Assembly: GCA_902613755.1 (NCBI GenBank)
Contig: CACMIH010000006.1
Coordinates: forward strand, 1 to 64,000
Direction of reading: 5' to 3'
Length of the DNA stretch: 64,000 bases
DNA from: an uncultured Pelagibacteraceae bacterium
Lineage (GTDB): Bacteria; Pseudomonadota; Alphaproteobacteria; Pelagibacterales; Pelagibacteraceae
Shown here one piece after another: positions 53,118-61,718 of this stretch (position 1 is the first letter of the stretch; the number at the start of each line of letters is the position of its first letter). Both the position numbers and the translations under genes were made by a program. The notes under the pieces were generated by a model, which made no database searches, had not been told where the DNA came from, and saw only the letters and a list, made by a program, of their open reading frames with translations.

Positions 53118-53891
53118 TTAATAAGAATTTTTCTTTTTTGGAAATTTAATTTTTCTAACTTCTTTTGAATAATTTAAAACAGCTTTAGAAATTTCGTTTC
53201 TAATATTTGCATATTTTTTTACAAACCTATAATTCATTGGATTTAAACCGATTAAATCATCAATAACTAATATCTGACCATCACAATATTTAGAAGCTCC
53301 AATGCCAATAGTTGGTACCTTTAAATTCTGAGTTACAAGCTTTGCTAAAGAAGTCTCAACACATTCTAAAACAATAGAAAATATTCCAGCTTTTTCTACC
53401 AATTGCGAATCTCTTAGAATGTGATCTCTCTCTACCTTTTTTTTGCCTTTAAATTTAAAAGTTTTATCTGACTGAGGAAGTAACCCTAAATGACCCATAA
53501 CTGGAATTTTATTTTTAACTAAAGTTTTAATTGTTTCGTAAATTTTTTTTCCACCTTCCAATTTTACTCCATCACACTTAGTTTTTTTCATTATTTGTTT
53601 TGCATTTTTTAAAGCCTCTTTAGGAGTTCGATAAGTGTTATATGGCATATCAACAATCATTAAACTTTTTTTAATACCCATTCTGACACTTTTAGAATGT
53701 TCAATCATAGTATTCAAAGTAACTTCTTTCGTGGATTTATAATTATACAAAACAGATCCAAGAGAATCTCCAACAAGTATAATATCACAATGATTATCTA
53801 AAATTGATGCAACGTTTTTTGAGTAAGCAGTTAAACTTACAATTTTTTGTTTATTTTTTTTTTTAATTAGATCTGAAATTTTTTTTTTCAT
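53118..53891 (-). CDS. panB: 3-methyl-2-oxobutanoate hydroxymethyltransferase
   Basis: First step of pantothenate synthesis, adding a hydroxymethyl group from methylenetetrahydrofolate to ketoisovalerate. The 257-residue protein has LTAYSKNVASILD, VGDSLGSVLYNYKST, VDMPYNTYRTP and GHLGLLPQS, and the late IGIGASKYCDGQILVIDD. It is last of a minus-strand run from psd through guaA. The partner panC is not in the window. Confidence 0.92.
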   Translation of the reverse strand: MKKKISDLIKKKNKQKIVSLTAYSKNVASILDNHCDIILVGDSLGSVLYNYKSTKEVTLNTMIEHSKSVRMGIKKSLMIVDMPYNTYRTPKEALKNAKQIMKKTKCDGVKLEGGKKIYETIKTLVKNKIPVMGHLGLLPQSDKTFKFKGKKKVERDHILRDSQLVEKAGIFSIVLECVETSLAKLVTQNLKVPTIGIGASKYCDGQILVIDDLIGLNPMNYRFVKKYANIRNEISKAVLNYSKEVRKIKFPKKKNSY

Positions 53892-53895
53892 CGAC

Positions 53896-54315
53896 TTACC
53901 AAGAGCCAGTATTTTCCATTGAAGCCCAAGGTTCTTTAGGTTCTAAATTTCCTTCTTGAAGAATTTCAATTGAAATTTTGTCTGGTGATCTAACAAAAGC
54001 CATATGACCATCTCTTGGAGGTCTATTAATAGTATAACCCATATCCATTAATCTTTGGCATGTTTCATAAATGTTATCTACTCTATAAGCAAGATGGCCA
54101 AAATTTCTTGAACCTTCTCCAAGCTCATCACCGTCCCAGTTATATGTTAATTCTATTTCTGCTTTTTCATCATTTGGTGCTGCAAGAAAAATTAAAGTGA
54201 ATCTTCCTTTTTCACTTTCCTTTCTTCTTGTTTCTTTTAAACCAAGTCCTTTGCAAAAAAATCTTAGAGATTCATCCACGTCTTTAATTCTAATCATTGT
54301 GTGCAAATATTTCAT
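53896..54315 (-). CDS. gloA: VOC-family protein, glyoxalase I-like
   Basis: A 139-residue VOC-fold metalloenzyme resembling lactoylglutathione lyase: LHTMIRIKDVDESLRFFCKGLGLKE, ELTYNWDGDELGEGSRNFGHLAYRV and RSPDKISIEILQ. His5, Glu and later Glu residues fit the metal site. It would use glutathione made by gshAB. It lies 4 bases before panB and 22 bases after guaA. Confidence 0.82.
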   Translation of the reverse strand: MKYLHTMIRIKDVDESLRFFCKGLGLKETRRKESEKGRFTLIFLAAPNDEKAEIELTYNWDGDELGEGSRNFGHLAYRVDNIYETCQRLMDMGYTINRPPRDGHMAFVRSPDKISIEILQEGNLEPKEPWASMENTGSW

Positions 54316-54337
54316 AATCTTAATTTATAGTTAAAAA

Positions 54338-55900
54338 CTACTCTAATTCAATAGTGCTTGGTGGTTTTGAAGTAACGTCATACACTACCCTATTTATGCC
54401 TCTTATGTTATTAACTATTTTATTTGAAATAGTTTGCATAAAAGACTTTTTAAATTCATAATAATCTGCAGTCATTCCATCTTCAGATGTAATTGCTCTT
54501 AATAAACATAAGTATTCATAAGTTCGATTGTCTCCCATAACACCTACAGTTTTTACTGGAAGTAATGCTGCATAAGCTTGCCAAATCTTATGATAAAGAC
54601 CGTGATCTTTTAAAGCTTGAATAAAATAATAATCAGCTTCTTTTAAAATTTTAATTTTATCATTAGTTATTATGCCTGGCATTCGAATGGCTAAGCCTGG
54701 TCCAGGAAAAGGATGTCTTGAAATAATTTCTTTACTTAAATTTAACTCTAATCCTAATTTTCTTACCTCATCTTTAAATAAGAATTTTAGTGGTTCGACT
54801 AATTTTAAATTCATTTTTTTTGGTAAACCACCAACATTATGATGTGATTTTATTTTAGAAGTTTGACTACCAGTAACTGACTTACTTTCAATTAAGTCTG
54901 GATAGAGAGTTCCTTGAGCTAAAAATTTAACATTATTGATTTTCTTTGCATACCGCTCAAATATTTTGATAAATAAATTACCAATTATTTTTCTTTTTTT
55001 CTCCGGATCAGAAACATTCTTTAATTTCTTTAAAAATTCTTTTTCAGCATTTACATAAATTAAATTCATTTTTAAACGCTTCTTAAAAGTTTGAACTACT
55101 TGAATTTCCTCTTTTTTTCTTAAAAGGCCTGTGTTTACAAAAATACAATAAAGTTTTTTACCAATAGCTTTATTCAATAATTGAGCGACTACACTACTAT
55201 CTACTCCTCCTGATAATGCACAAATAACTTTGTTATTTCCAACTTGTTTTCTAACATCTTTAATAAGCTGATTTTTTTGATCCCTAGAGGACCAATTTCT
55301 TTTAATTTTGCAAATTAAAAAAATGAAATTACTTATTAATTTCTTTCCATTTTCCGTATGAGTTACTTCAGGATGAAATTGTACTCCATAATATTTTTTA
55401 ATTTTATTTTCAACAATTGCAAATTTTGAATTAGTGCTTGATGCAACAACTTTAAAATTCTTAGGAAGTTTTGAAACTTGATCAGCATGACTCATCCAAA
55501 CTTGTTTGGATTTTTTATTTCCAAAAAAATTAGTTGTTAAAAGACTTTTATTTTTTTTATAAACATTAGCTAAACCAAATTCTCTATATTTTGATTGTTT
55601 TACTCTTCCACCATTAAGTTTTGATAAAATTTGATGTCCAAAACATATTCCAAGAACTGGTAAATCAAGTTGCAAAATTTTTTGATCAAACGAATACTTG
55701 TTTATTTCATAAACATTTAATGGACCACCAGATAATACTATTCCTTTAATACTGTTATTTATGTCTTTTAGTTTTATTTTTTTGTGACTAACTATTTCTG
55801 AAAACACGCCTAATTCTCTTACTCTTCTTGCAATTAATTGAGTAAATTGTGAACCAAAATCTATTATTAAGATTTTATTAAGATTCTGATCAAGACTCAT
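54338..55900 (-). CDS. guaA: GMP synthase (glutamine-hydrolysing)
   Basis: Converts XMP to GMP. The 520-residue protein has a class I glutamine amidotransferase part ([17 protein letters not shown], catalytic Cys in [21 protein letters not shown]) followed by the ATP-pyrophosphatase part with the PP-loop SGGVDSSV and the C-terminal dimerisation domain ([11 protein letters not shown]). Its start overlaps a small secreted TPR gene by 11 bases, which separates it from guaB. Confidence 0.95.
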   Translation of the reverse strand: MSLDQNLNKILIIDFGSQFTQLIARRVRELGVFSEIVSHKKIKLKDINNSIKGIVLSGGPLNVYEINKYSFDQKILQLDLPVLGICFGHQILSKLNGGRVKQSKYREFGLANVYKKNKSLLTTNFFGNKKSKQVWMSHADQVSKLPKNFKVVASSTNSKFAIVENKIKKYYGVQFHPEVTHTENGKKLISNFIFLICKIKRNWSSRDQKNQLIKDVRKQVGNNKVICALSGGVDSSVVAQLLNKAIGKKLYCIFVNTGLLRKKEEIQVVQTFKKRLKMNLIYVNAEKEFLKKLKNVSDPEKKRKIIGNLFIKIFERYAKKINNVKFLAQGTLYPDLIESKSVTGSQTSKIKSHHNVGGLPKKMNLKLVEPLKFLFKDEVRKLGLELNLSKEIISRHPFPGPGLAIRMPGIITNDKIKILKEADYYFIQALKDHGLYHKIWQAYAALLPVKTVGVMGDNRTYEYLCLLRAITSEDGMTADYYEFKKSFMQTISNKIVNNIRGINRVVYDVTSKPPSTIELE

Positions 55901-56330
55901 TATTTTCAGGTTCTATATTTTTTAATGACTCTTGAATATCTTTGTTTTCATCACATAAATTTTTACAAACTTTTACAAACTTATCTGAAAGATCTTTGAC
56001 TTTTTCATAATTAGATTTTTCTAAAGCAATTTTCATTAACATTAATAAAGCTTCTTCGTTATCAGGCTCAATTAAAAGTGTTGTTTCTAAATTGTATTCT
56101 TCTTTTCTTTGATTTTCTTCTTGGTTATAAATTTTTGCTAAATACAAATATGATTTTGCATCTTTTGGGTTAAAAACTATACTTCTCTCAAATAAAAAAC
56201 GCGCATCTTCATATTTTTCTTTTTTAAATAATTCTAAAGCTTCATTAAAAAAATTTTCTTTACTAAATGACGTGCTATTAAAAGAAGCTGTTAAAAGTAT
56301 TAATCCAATTAATTTGAAAAATTTGCTCAT
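55890..56330 (-). CDS. Secreted TPR protein between guaB and guaA
   Basis: A 146-residue protein with a signal peptide ([18 protein letters not shown]) and two or three TPR repeats, including [31 protein letters not shown] and [20 protein letters not shown]. An acidic tail follows two cysteines near the C-terminus. Function is unknown. It shares one base with guaB and 11 bases with guaA, so it is tied to the guanine-nucleotide operon by position only. Confidence 0.75.
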   Translation of the reverse strand: MSKFFKLIGLILLTASFNSTSFSKENFFNEALELFKKEKYEDARFLFERSIVFNPKDAKSYLYLAKIYNQEENQRKEEYNLETTLLIEPDNEEALLMLMKIALEKSNYEKVKDLSDKFVKVCKNLCDENKDIQESLKNIEPENNES

Positions 56331-57406
56331 TAATATTTACTATCTTTTTTTACCACATCTACATTATGAACCATACTTTCATAAAATCCAGCTTTTGTAA
56401 TTTTCACAAATTGTGGTTTATTTCTTAATTTAATGATTGTTTTTGATCCAAGATAACCCATGGAAGATTTCAATCCACCAATTAATTTATAAATAATACT
56501 ACCAACATCTCCTTTATATTTTACAAAACCTTCAACACCTTCAGGCACATATTTTGAGTAGTCTTTTTGTTTTTTTTGAAAGTATCTATCAGCTGACCCT
56601 TTGTTCATAGCTCCCACGGAACCCATGCCTCTAAAACTTTTAAAAAGCTGTCCATTTTTTTTAATTAATTTACCTGGGGTTTCGTTTGTACCTGCAAATA
56701 AAGAACCAATCATTACAGCATCAGCTCCTGCAGCAAATGCTTTTGCTAAATCACCAGAATATTTTATTCCACCATCTGAAATTATTTTAACTTTTTTATT
56801 CTTCAATCCATTTCTAACAGCTAAAATAGCACTTAGTTGAGGAACTCCTATTCCAGCAACCAATCTTGTTGTACAAATAGAACCTGGCCCAATACCAATT
56901 TTAATTATATCTACTCCTAACTTTATTAGGAATTTTGCAGCTTCTGGTGTTGCAATATTCCCTGCACACAGAGCAATTCTGTTAGTTTTTATTTTTTTAA
57001 TATATTTGATTATTTCGGCAACTTTTTTTGTATGACCATGTGCTGTATCTACTACGATTAAATCTACACCTTCTTTAATTATTTCTTTGGCTCTAATAAA
57101 TTCATTTGGTGATGCACCTACGGCTGCTCCAACAATTAGTTTTTGTTTTTTTACTTTTTTTATCTCTGATAATTGTGTTTTTATATCAAGGTTTCTATGA
57201 ATTACTCCAATACCACCAACTTTAGCTATGGCTATTGCCATTCTGCTCTCTGTGACAGTATCCATAGCAGATGACAAAAGTGGAATTTTAAGTTTCAAAT
57301 GCTTTGTTAAAGATACACTAGTGTCTGCATCAGAAGGTAATATTTCTGAATACTTCGGAGCTAATGTAACATCATCAAAGGTAAGTGCTTCTTTTATAGG
57401 AACCAT
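56330..57406 (-). CDS. guaB: IMP dehydrogenase lacking CBS domains
   Basis: Oxidises IMP to XMP with NAD+. The chain is 358 residues, about 130 shorter than usual. The barrel parts are intact: [26 protein letters not shown], and the loop [11 protein letters not shown] with catalytic Cys178, then [10 protein letters not shown] and the flap SADRYFQK. The sequence runs from KVKK (residue about 87) straight to LIVGAAVG, the exact place where the two CBS repeats are inserted in most relatives. No frameshift or stop interrupts it, so this is a natural loss of the regulatory module. It is next to a TPR gene and guaA. Confidence 0.94.
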   Translation of the reverse strand: MVPIKEALTFDDVTLAPKYSEILPSDADTSVSLTKHLKLKIPLLSSAMDTVTESRMAIAIAKVGGIGVIHRNLDIKTQLSEIKKVKKQKLIVGAAVGASPNEFIRAKEIIKEGVDLIVVDTAHGHTKKVAEIIKYIKKIKTNRIALCAGNIATPEAAKFLIKLGVDIIKIGIGPGSICTTRLVAGIGVPQLSAILAVRNGLKNKKVKIISDGGIKYSGDLAKAFAAGADAVMIGSLFAGTNETPGKLIKKNGQLFKSFRGMGSVGAMNKGSADRYFQKKQKDYSKYVPEGVEGFVKYKGDVGSIIYKLIGGLKSSMGYLGSKTIIKLRNKPQFVKITKAGFYESMVHNVDVVKKDSKY

Positions 57407-57443
57407 AATCTTTTATATACGATTCCTTTTAAATTAAAAGTCT

Positions 57444-58055
57444 CTATCGAATTTTTCTACAAATTATAAAACTTTCTTTTGAATCTTTTCTGCTAGATTT
57501 TGGTTTAAAAACCTTAACTTCTTTAAAGTATTTTTTTCCCTCTGCGACGATTTCGTTAAATGTTCCTCCCATAAAAATTTTTGAAATAAAATATCCATTT
57601 ACTTTCATTAAATCTTTCGCAAAAAACATTGCCTCTTTACATAGTTCTCCAGTTTGAATTGAGTCTATATTTTTAATACCAGTTGTATCTACGGCCATAT
57701 CAGACATTACGACATCAACTTTACCGTTTATATTTTTTTTAATTTCTTCTTGAGTTTTTTCTTCAGTAAAATCTCCTTGGATTTGAACACTATTATCTAT
57801 GGGCTCCATTTTTTTTAAATCTATCGATATCAATTTTCCACTTTTAGCTGCTTTAACAGCATATTGTGACCAACTTCCGGGAGCTGCACCGATATCAATT
57901 ACTGACAATCCACCTTTAAAAATTTTAAATTTTTTGTCAATTTCAATTAATTTATAAGCTGATCTAGCACGATACCCATCGACTTTAGATTGTCTTACAT
58001 AGATATCTCTACGCTGTTTATTGACCCAGTTCTTAGAGATTTTGTTTTTTTTCAA
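57444..58055 (-). CDS. rlmE: 23S rRNA 2'-O-ribose U2552 methyltransferase
   Basis: SAM-dependent methyltransferase acting on the A-loop of 23S rRNA. The 203-residue FtsJ-type protein has the YRARSAYKLIEIDKKFKIF start, the SAM motif VIDIGAAPGSWSQYA and the catalytic segment VVMSDMAVDTTGI. It starts directly next to a glycosyltransferase gene and ends 37 bases before guaB. Confidence 0.92.
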   Translation of the reverse strand: MKKNKISKNWVNKQRRDIYVRQSKVDGYRARSAYKLIEIDKKFKIFKGGLSVIDIGAAPGSWSQYAVKAAKSGKLISIDLKKMEPIDNSVQIQGDFTEEKTQEEIKKNINGKVDVVMSDMAVDTTGIKNIDSIQTGELCKEAMFFAKDLMKVNGYFISKIFMGGTFNEIVAEGKKYFKEVKVFKPKSSRKDSKESFIICRKIR

Positions 58056-58970
58056 TTAATTATTAAATCTTAAACTTTTATTTAAAATTTTACCTGTAAG
58101 TGTTTGAATATCTATTTTAATATTCTTGTTTAGTCTCATATCTTCATTATCTTTCCAGACACCAGCAGCTAAATGCATAATTCCAATTTTATAGTTAGGT
58201 AAATAAGGCTCTACCCATGCATCATTATCCTCATCAAATTTTGGTAAAAGATTGCTAGTGATCCAATTGCAATTTAAAGGAAGAAATTCAGTTTCTACGT
58301 TGTCAACATATACAGACATATTCATCGCTAATTGTTCAGAGCCAAATATTTCTCCACCCATAAGTGTTTGTTTTAAATTTTCCTGCCATGAATTCCAGCA
58401 CTTAGAATTTTTTTCTAAAGAAAAAACACCGATATTAATGTGAGGAGCAAAGGCTAACTTTCTCGCTTTTTCTAAACTAATATTGGATTTTATTGCGTGT
58501 TTAAAATTTTGAGATTTAATAATTGCTAGTTTTCCGAAAACCCAATTTACTCTCGAAGTAATCTTGTAACCAGGTCCGATAGTTTGTGTAATTCCTAATT
58601 TACCGTTTTCACACGCTTTGAAATAAAGCGCAACAGATTGCCAATCATTGACCCAAGCATCACAATCAATCCATAAATATTTTTCATAGCTTGGAAAATA
58701 TTTGGGCAAAAAAGCCCTGGATACTTGGCTCTTTAACCATTCACGCCCTTTGATTTTACTATCTGGAACTTTTATATCCCATTCTGCTGATTTTATTTCA
58801 TCTACTTTTAATGATAATTCTTTCTTTTGATACTCTGATAAACCAGCATCCAAAATACATATCGCAAATTCAGAGCTCTCTTTAAATCTTTTTATAGAGT
58901 CTATTAGCTCATTTAATAAAGGAAAATAATTTGAATCAGCTAATGATACAATGACATTTTTTTTCATCAC
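58056..58970 (-). CDS. Glycosyltransferase family 8-like protein
   Basis: A 304-residue GT-A fold protein with a beta-alpha N-terminus and the metal-binding DxD as Asp102-Cys-Asp104 in LWIDCDAWVNDW. A second segment GGEIFGSEQLAMN resembles GT8 acceptor-side helices. Cytosolic, no signal peptide. The acceptor may be a lipid or sugar of the envelope. Its last base precedes rlmE and its start overlaps pssA by four bases. Confidence 0.7.
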   Translation of the reverse strand: MMKKNVIVSLADSNYFPLLNELIDSIKRFKESSEFAICILDAGLSEYQKKELSLKVDEIKSAEWDIKVPDSKIKGREWLKSQVSRAFLPKYFPSYEKYLWIDCDAWVNDWQSVALYFKACENGKLGITQTIGPGYKITSRVNWVFGKLAIIKSQNFKHAIKSNISLEKARKLAFAPHINIGVFSLEKNSKCWNSWQENLKQTLMGGEIFGSEQLAMNMSVYVDNVETEFLPLNCNWITSNLLPKFDEDNDAWVEPYLPNYKIGIMHLAAGVWKDNEDMRLNKNIKIDIQTLTGKILNKSLRFNN

Positions 58971-59776
58971 AAAATATCTTCAAGATCGTCATCTTCATCT
59001 TTATAATTCTGATCTTCGTTTTGTTTTTTTAATTTTTGATAATGAAAAAAACTAATTGGAAGCATACCTAAGTATATGATTGCACTAATAGATATAACGT
59101 TAAATGGATATATTAGAAGTAATCCAAAAAATAAAACTATTCCAAATAAAAGAAAAATGGTTGCTTTTCTTTGAATTACGATTTTTTTAAATGAATAACT
59201 TGGAAATTTACTGATCAATAATAAAGATGTTACAATAAAAAAAACTGGAACAACAATGTCATAATTTATATTTATAAAATCGAAGCTTGTAAGACTAAAA
59301 ATTAATGGAGTTAGAACTAAGATACCTCCTGCTGGAGATGGAACTCCTTCAAAAAAATTATCTCTCCAGGAAGGTGCTTGACCTGTATTTACATTAAAAC
59401 GAGCTAAACGTAATGCAACACAAATTACATATATTAAACATAACAACCATCCAAATCTTCCTAATGTATTTAGTTTCCAAAAATACATAATAAATGCTGG
59501 GGCTACTCCAAAACTAATCATGTCCGTAAGAGAGTCTAGCTCTTTGCCAACTTTTGATGTCCCTTTTATTAATCTTGCTATTCTTCCATCTAATCCATCA
59601 ATAAGAGCAGCAAACATGATTGCTATAATTGCAAATTCAAATTTTTCATCCAACGCAAACCTAATTGATGATAAACCTATACAAACCCCAATAAGAGTTA
59701 GCATGTTAGGTAAAATCACTCTTGCGCTAGTTTTTTTATCTGTAACAATTTTTAAATTGTTTTTTGGCTGTTCCAT
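58967..59776 (-). CDS. pssA: CDP-diacylglycerol-serine phosphatidyltransferase
   Basis: Makes phosphatidylserine in the inner membrane. The 269-residue multi-helix protein has the CDP-alcohol phosphotransferase motif DGLDGRIARLIKGTSKVGKELDSLTD and several later helices. Its C-terminal tail is acidic. It is three bases after psd, giving the two steps from CDP-diacylglycerol to phosphatidylethanolamine. Confidence 0.93.
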   Translation of the reverse strand: MEQPKNNLKIVTDKKTSARVILPNMLTLIGVCIGLSSIRFALDEKFEFAIIAIMFAALIDGLDGRIARLIKGTSKVGKELDSLTDMISFGVAPAFIMYFWKLNTLGRFGWLLCLIYVICVALRLARFNVNTGQAPSWRDNFFEGVPSPAGGILVLTPLIFSLTSFDFININYDIVVPVFFIVTSLLLISKFPSYSFKKIVIQRKATIFLLFGIVLFFGLLLIYPFNVISISAIIYLGMLPISFFHYQKLKKQNEDQNYKDEDDDLEDIL

Positions 59777-59779
59777 AAA

Positions 59780-60427
59780 TTAATTTTTAGCCAGCAGTGT
59801 TTCTCCCGAAATTGCTGTTTGACCAACTTTAACTAGTGGTTCATAATTTTCATAATAAACGTCTGCTCTACTACCAAATCTAATCATTCCAATTCTATCA
59901 CCTTGACTTAATTCTTGGTTTTTATTTGTTTCACAAACTATTCTTCTTGCAACTAATCCTGCAATTTGAACAACTACAATATCGTTTCCATGTTTGTCTT
60001 TTATTTTATAATAATTTCTCTCATTGTCTTCACTTGCTTTATCTAAAGATGCATTTAAAAATTTTCCTGGTTTGTACAAAATATCTTCAACAGTACCTGA
60101 GCACGGCGTTCTATTTACATGACAGTCAAAGACGTTCATAAAAATACTTATTTTTTTAAATTTTTTATTTTCTAGTCCAAGCTCTTTAGGACCATCCATC
60201 TCTTCAACTTTAATCACTTCTCCATCAGCAGGACTTACAAGATAATTATCGTCTCCAATAATTGTTCTTTCTGGATCTCTAAAAAAATAATAAACCCAGA
60301 CAGTTAGTAAAATTCCAATTAATCCTAAAAAATTATTGATAATTAAAAAAATGATAGTTATGAATACAGCTATTACTATAAACTTGTATCCTTCAGTGTG
60401 AATCTTCGGAAATATCTTACTAAACAT
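59780..60427 (-). CDS. psd: Phosphatidylserine decarboxylase (short form)
   Basis: Converts phosphatidylserine to phosphatidylethanolamine, with self-cleavage to a pyruvoyl group. The 215-residue short form has two N-terminal membrane helices, the YFFRDPERTI and LVSPADGEVI segments, FMNVFDCHVNRTPCSG, and the predicted processing site in IRFGSRADVY. Upstream of pssA on the same strand, and divergent from icd. Confidence 0.93.
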   Translation of the reverse strand: MFSKIFPKIHTEGYKFIVIAVFITIIFLIINNFLGLIGILLTVWVYYFFRDPERTIIGDDNYLVSPADGEVIKVEEMDGPKELGLENKKFKKISIFMNVFDCHVNRTPCSGTVEDILYKPGKFLNASLDKASEDNERNYYKIKDKHGNDIVVVQIAGLVARRIVCETNKNQELSQGDRIGMIRFGSRADVYYENYEPLVKVGQTAISGETLLAKN

Positions 60428-60437
60428 ATTCTTCTAT

Positions 60438-60465
60438 TTGCTAATTTTCGATTAATATGTATATA
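60438..60465 (+). promoter_or_regulatory. Candidate promoter for icd
   Basis: TTGCTA (60438-60443) and TATATA (60460-60465) with a 16-base spacer lie in the 76-base gap between divergent psd and icd. The -35 matches consensus at four of six positions, and the region is AT-rich, so the call is tentative. Confidence 0.35.
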
Positions 60466-60503
60466 AAACGATCAAATTCAATTAATAAGATAATTTTTAT
60501 TTA

Positions 60504-61718
60504 ATGAGCAAAATCAAGGTAAAAAACCCAGTTGTCGAGCTGGATGGCGATGAAATGACTCGTATTATATGGGAGTTCATCAAAAATAAATTAATCCTCC
60601 CATATTTAGATCTTGGTATTGAATATTACGATTTAGGCATGAAAAGCAGAGACAATACTGATGACCAGATCACAATAGACTCTGCGAATGCAATCAAAAA
60701 AATTGGTGTTGGAATTAAGTGTGCAACAATTACACCTGATGAAGCAAGAGTAGAAGAATTTGATTTAAAAAAAATGTGGAGATCTCCAAACGGAACTATA
60801 AGAAACATTATTGGAGGAACAGTATTTAGAGAACCAATTATTTGTAAAAATATTCCCAAACTTGTCCCTTCATGGACTGATCCAGTGATTATTGGAAGAC
60901 ATGCATTTGGTGATCAATATAGAGCAACGGACTTTAAAGTTCCTGGAAAAGGAAAAATGGAAGTGAAGTGGACATCAGAAGATGGAAAAGATGAAATTAA
61001 ATATGAAGTATTTAATTTTACAGGTCCTGGTGTGGCCCTATCAATGTACAATTTAGATAAATCTATAGAAGACTTTGCAAGATCTTGTTTTAGTTATGGC
61101 TTAATTAAAAAATGGCCTGTTTATATGTCTACAAAAAATACAATTCTTAAACAATACGATGGAAGATTTAAAGATATTTTTCAAGAAATTTTTGACAAAG
61201 AATACAAAATTGAATTTGAAAAAAATAATTTAACTTATGAACACAGACTAATTGATGACATGGTCGCGTGTGCAATGAAGTGGAGTGGTAAATATATTTG
61301 GGCTTGTAAAAATTACGATGGAGATGTGCAATCAGATACTATGGCACAAGGTTATGGATCTTTAGGGTTAATGACAAGTACATTGTTAACTCCAGATGGA
61401 AAAGTAATGGAAGCAGAAGCTGCACACGGAACAGTAACTAGACATTATAGAATGCATCAACAAGGAAAAGAAACTTCAACAAACCCTATCGCATCAATTT
61501 TTGCTTGGACTAGAGGATTAGCTCACAGAGGTAAACTAGATGGTAATGAAAAACTTATTAAATTTGCACAAACTTTAGAAAAAGTTTGTATTGAATGTGT
61601 GGAAAGTGGATCAATGACAAAAGATTTAGCAATTCTTGTTGGTCCAAATAGTAAATTCTTAACTACAAGTCAATTTTTAGATGAAATTGATGGTAATTTA
61701 AAAAAGAAATTAAACTAA
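60504..61718 (+). CDS. icd: NADP-dependent isocitrate dehydrogenase
   Basis: TCA-cycle enzyme giving 2-oxoglutarate, CO2 and NADPH. The 404-residue protein is of the type II, eukaryote-like class: [56 protein letters not shown], then the NADP-binding [12 protein letters not shown] and [14 protein letters not shown]. It is convergent with alaS; the two ends overlap by nine bases. Confidence 0.96.
   Translation: MSKIKVKNPVVELDGDEMTRIIWEFIKNKLILPYLDLGIEYYDLGMKSRDNTDDQITIDSANAIKKIGVGIKCATITPDEARVEEFDLKKMWRSPNGTIRNIIGGTVFREPIICKNIPKLVPSWTDPVIIGRHAFGDQYRATDFKVPGKGKMEVKWTSEDGKDEIKYEVFNFTGPGVALSMYNLDKSIEDFARSCFSYGLIKKWPVYMSTKNTILKQYDGRFKDIFQEIFDKEYKIEFEKNNLTYEHRLIDDMVACAMKWSGKYIWACKNYDGDVQSDTMAQGYGSLGLMTSTLLTPDGKVMEAEAAHGTVTRHYRMHQQGKETSTNPIASIFAWTRGLAHRGKLDGNEKLIKFAQTLEKVCIECVESGSMTKDLAILVGPNSKFLTTSQFLDEIDGNLKKKLN

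Noticed and set aside
56330..57406. Truncated or frameshifted guaB pseudogene
   Set aside because: The frame is intact at both ends and all catalytic motifs are present; only the CBS insert is missing.
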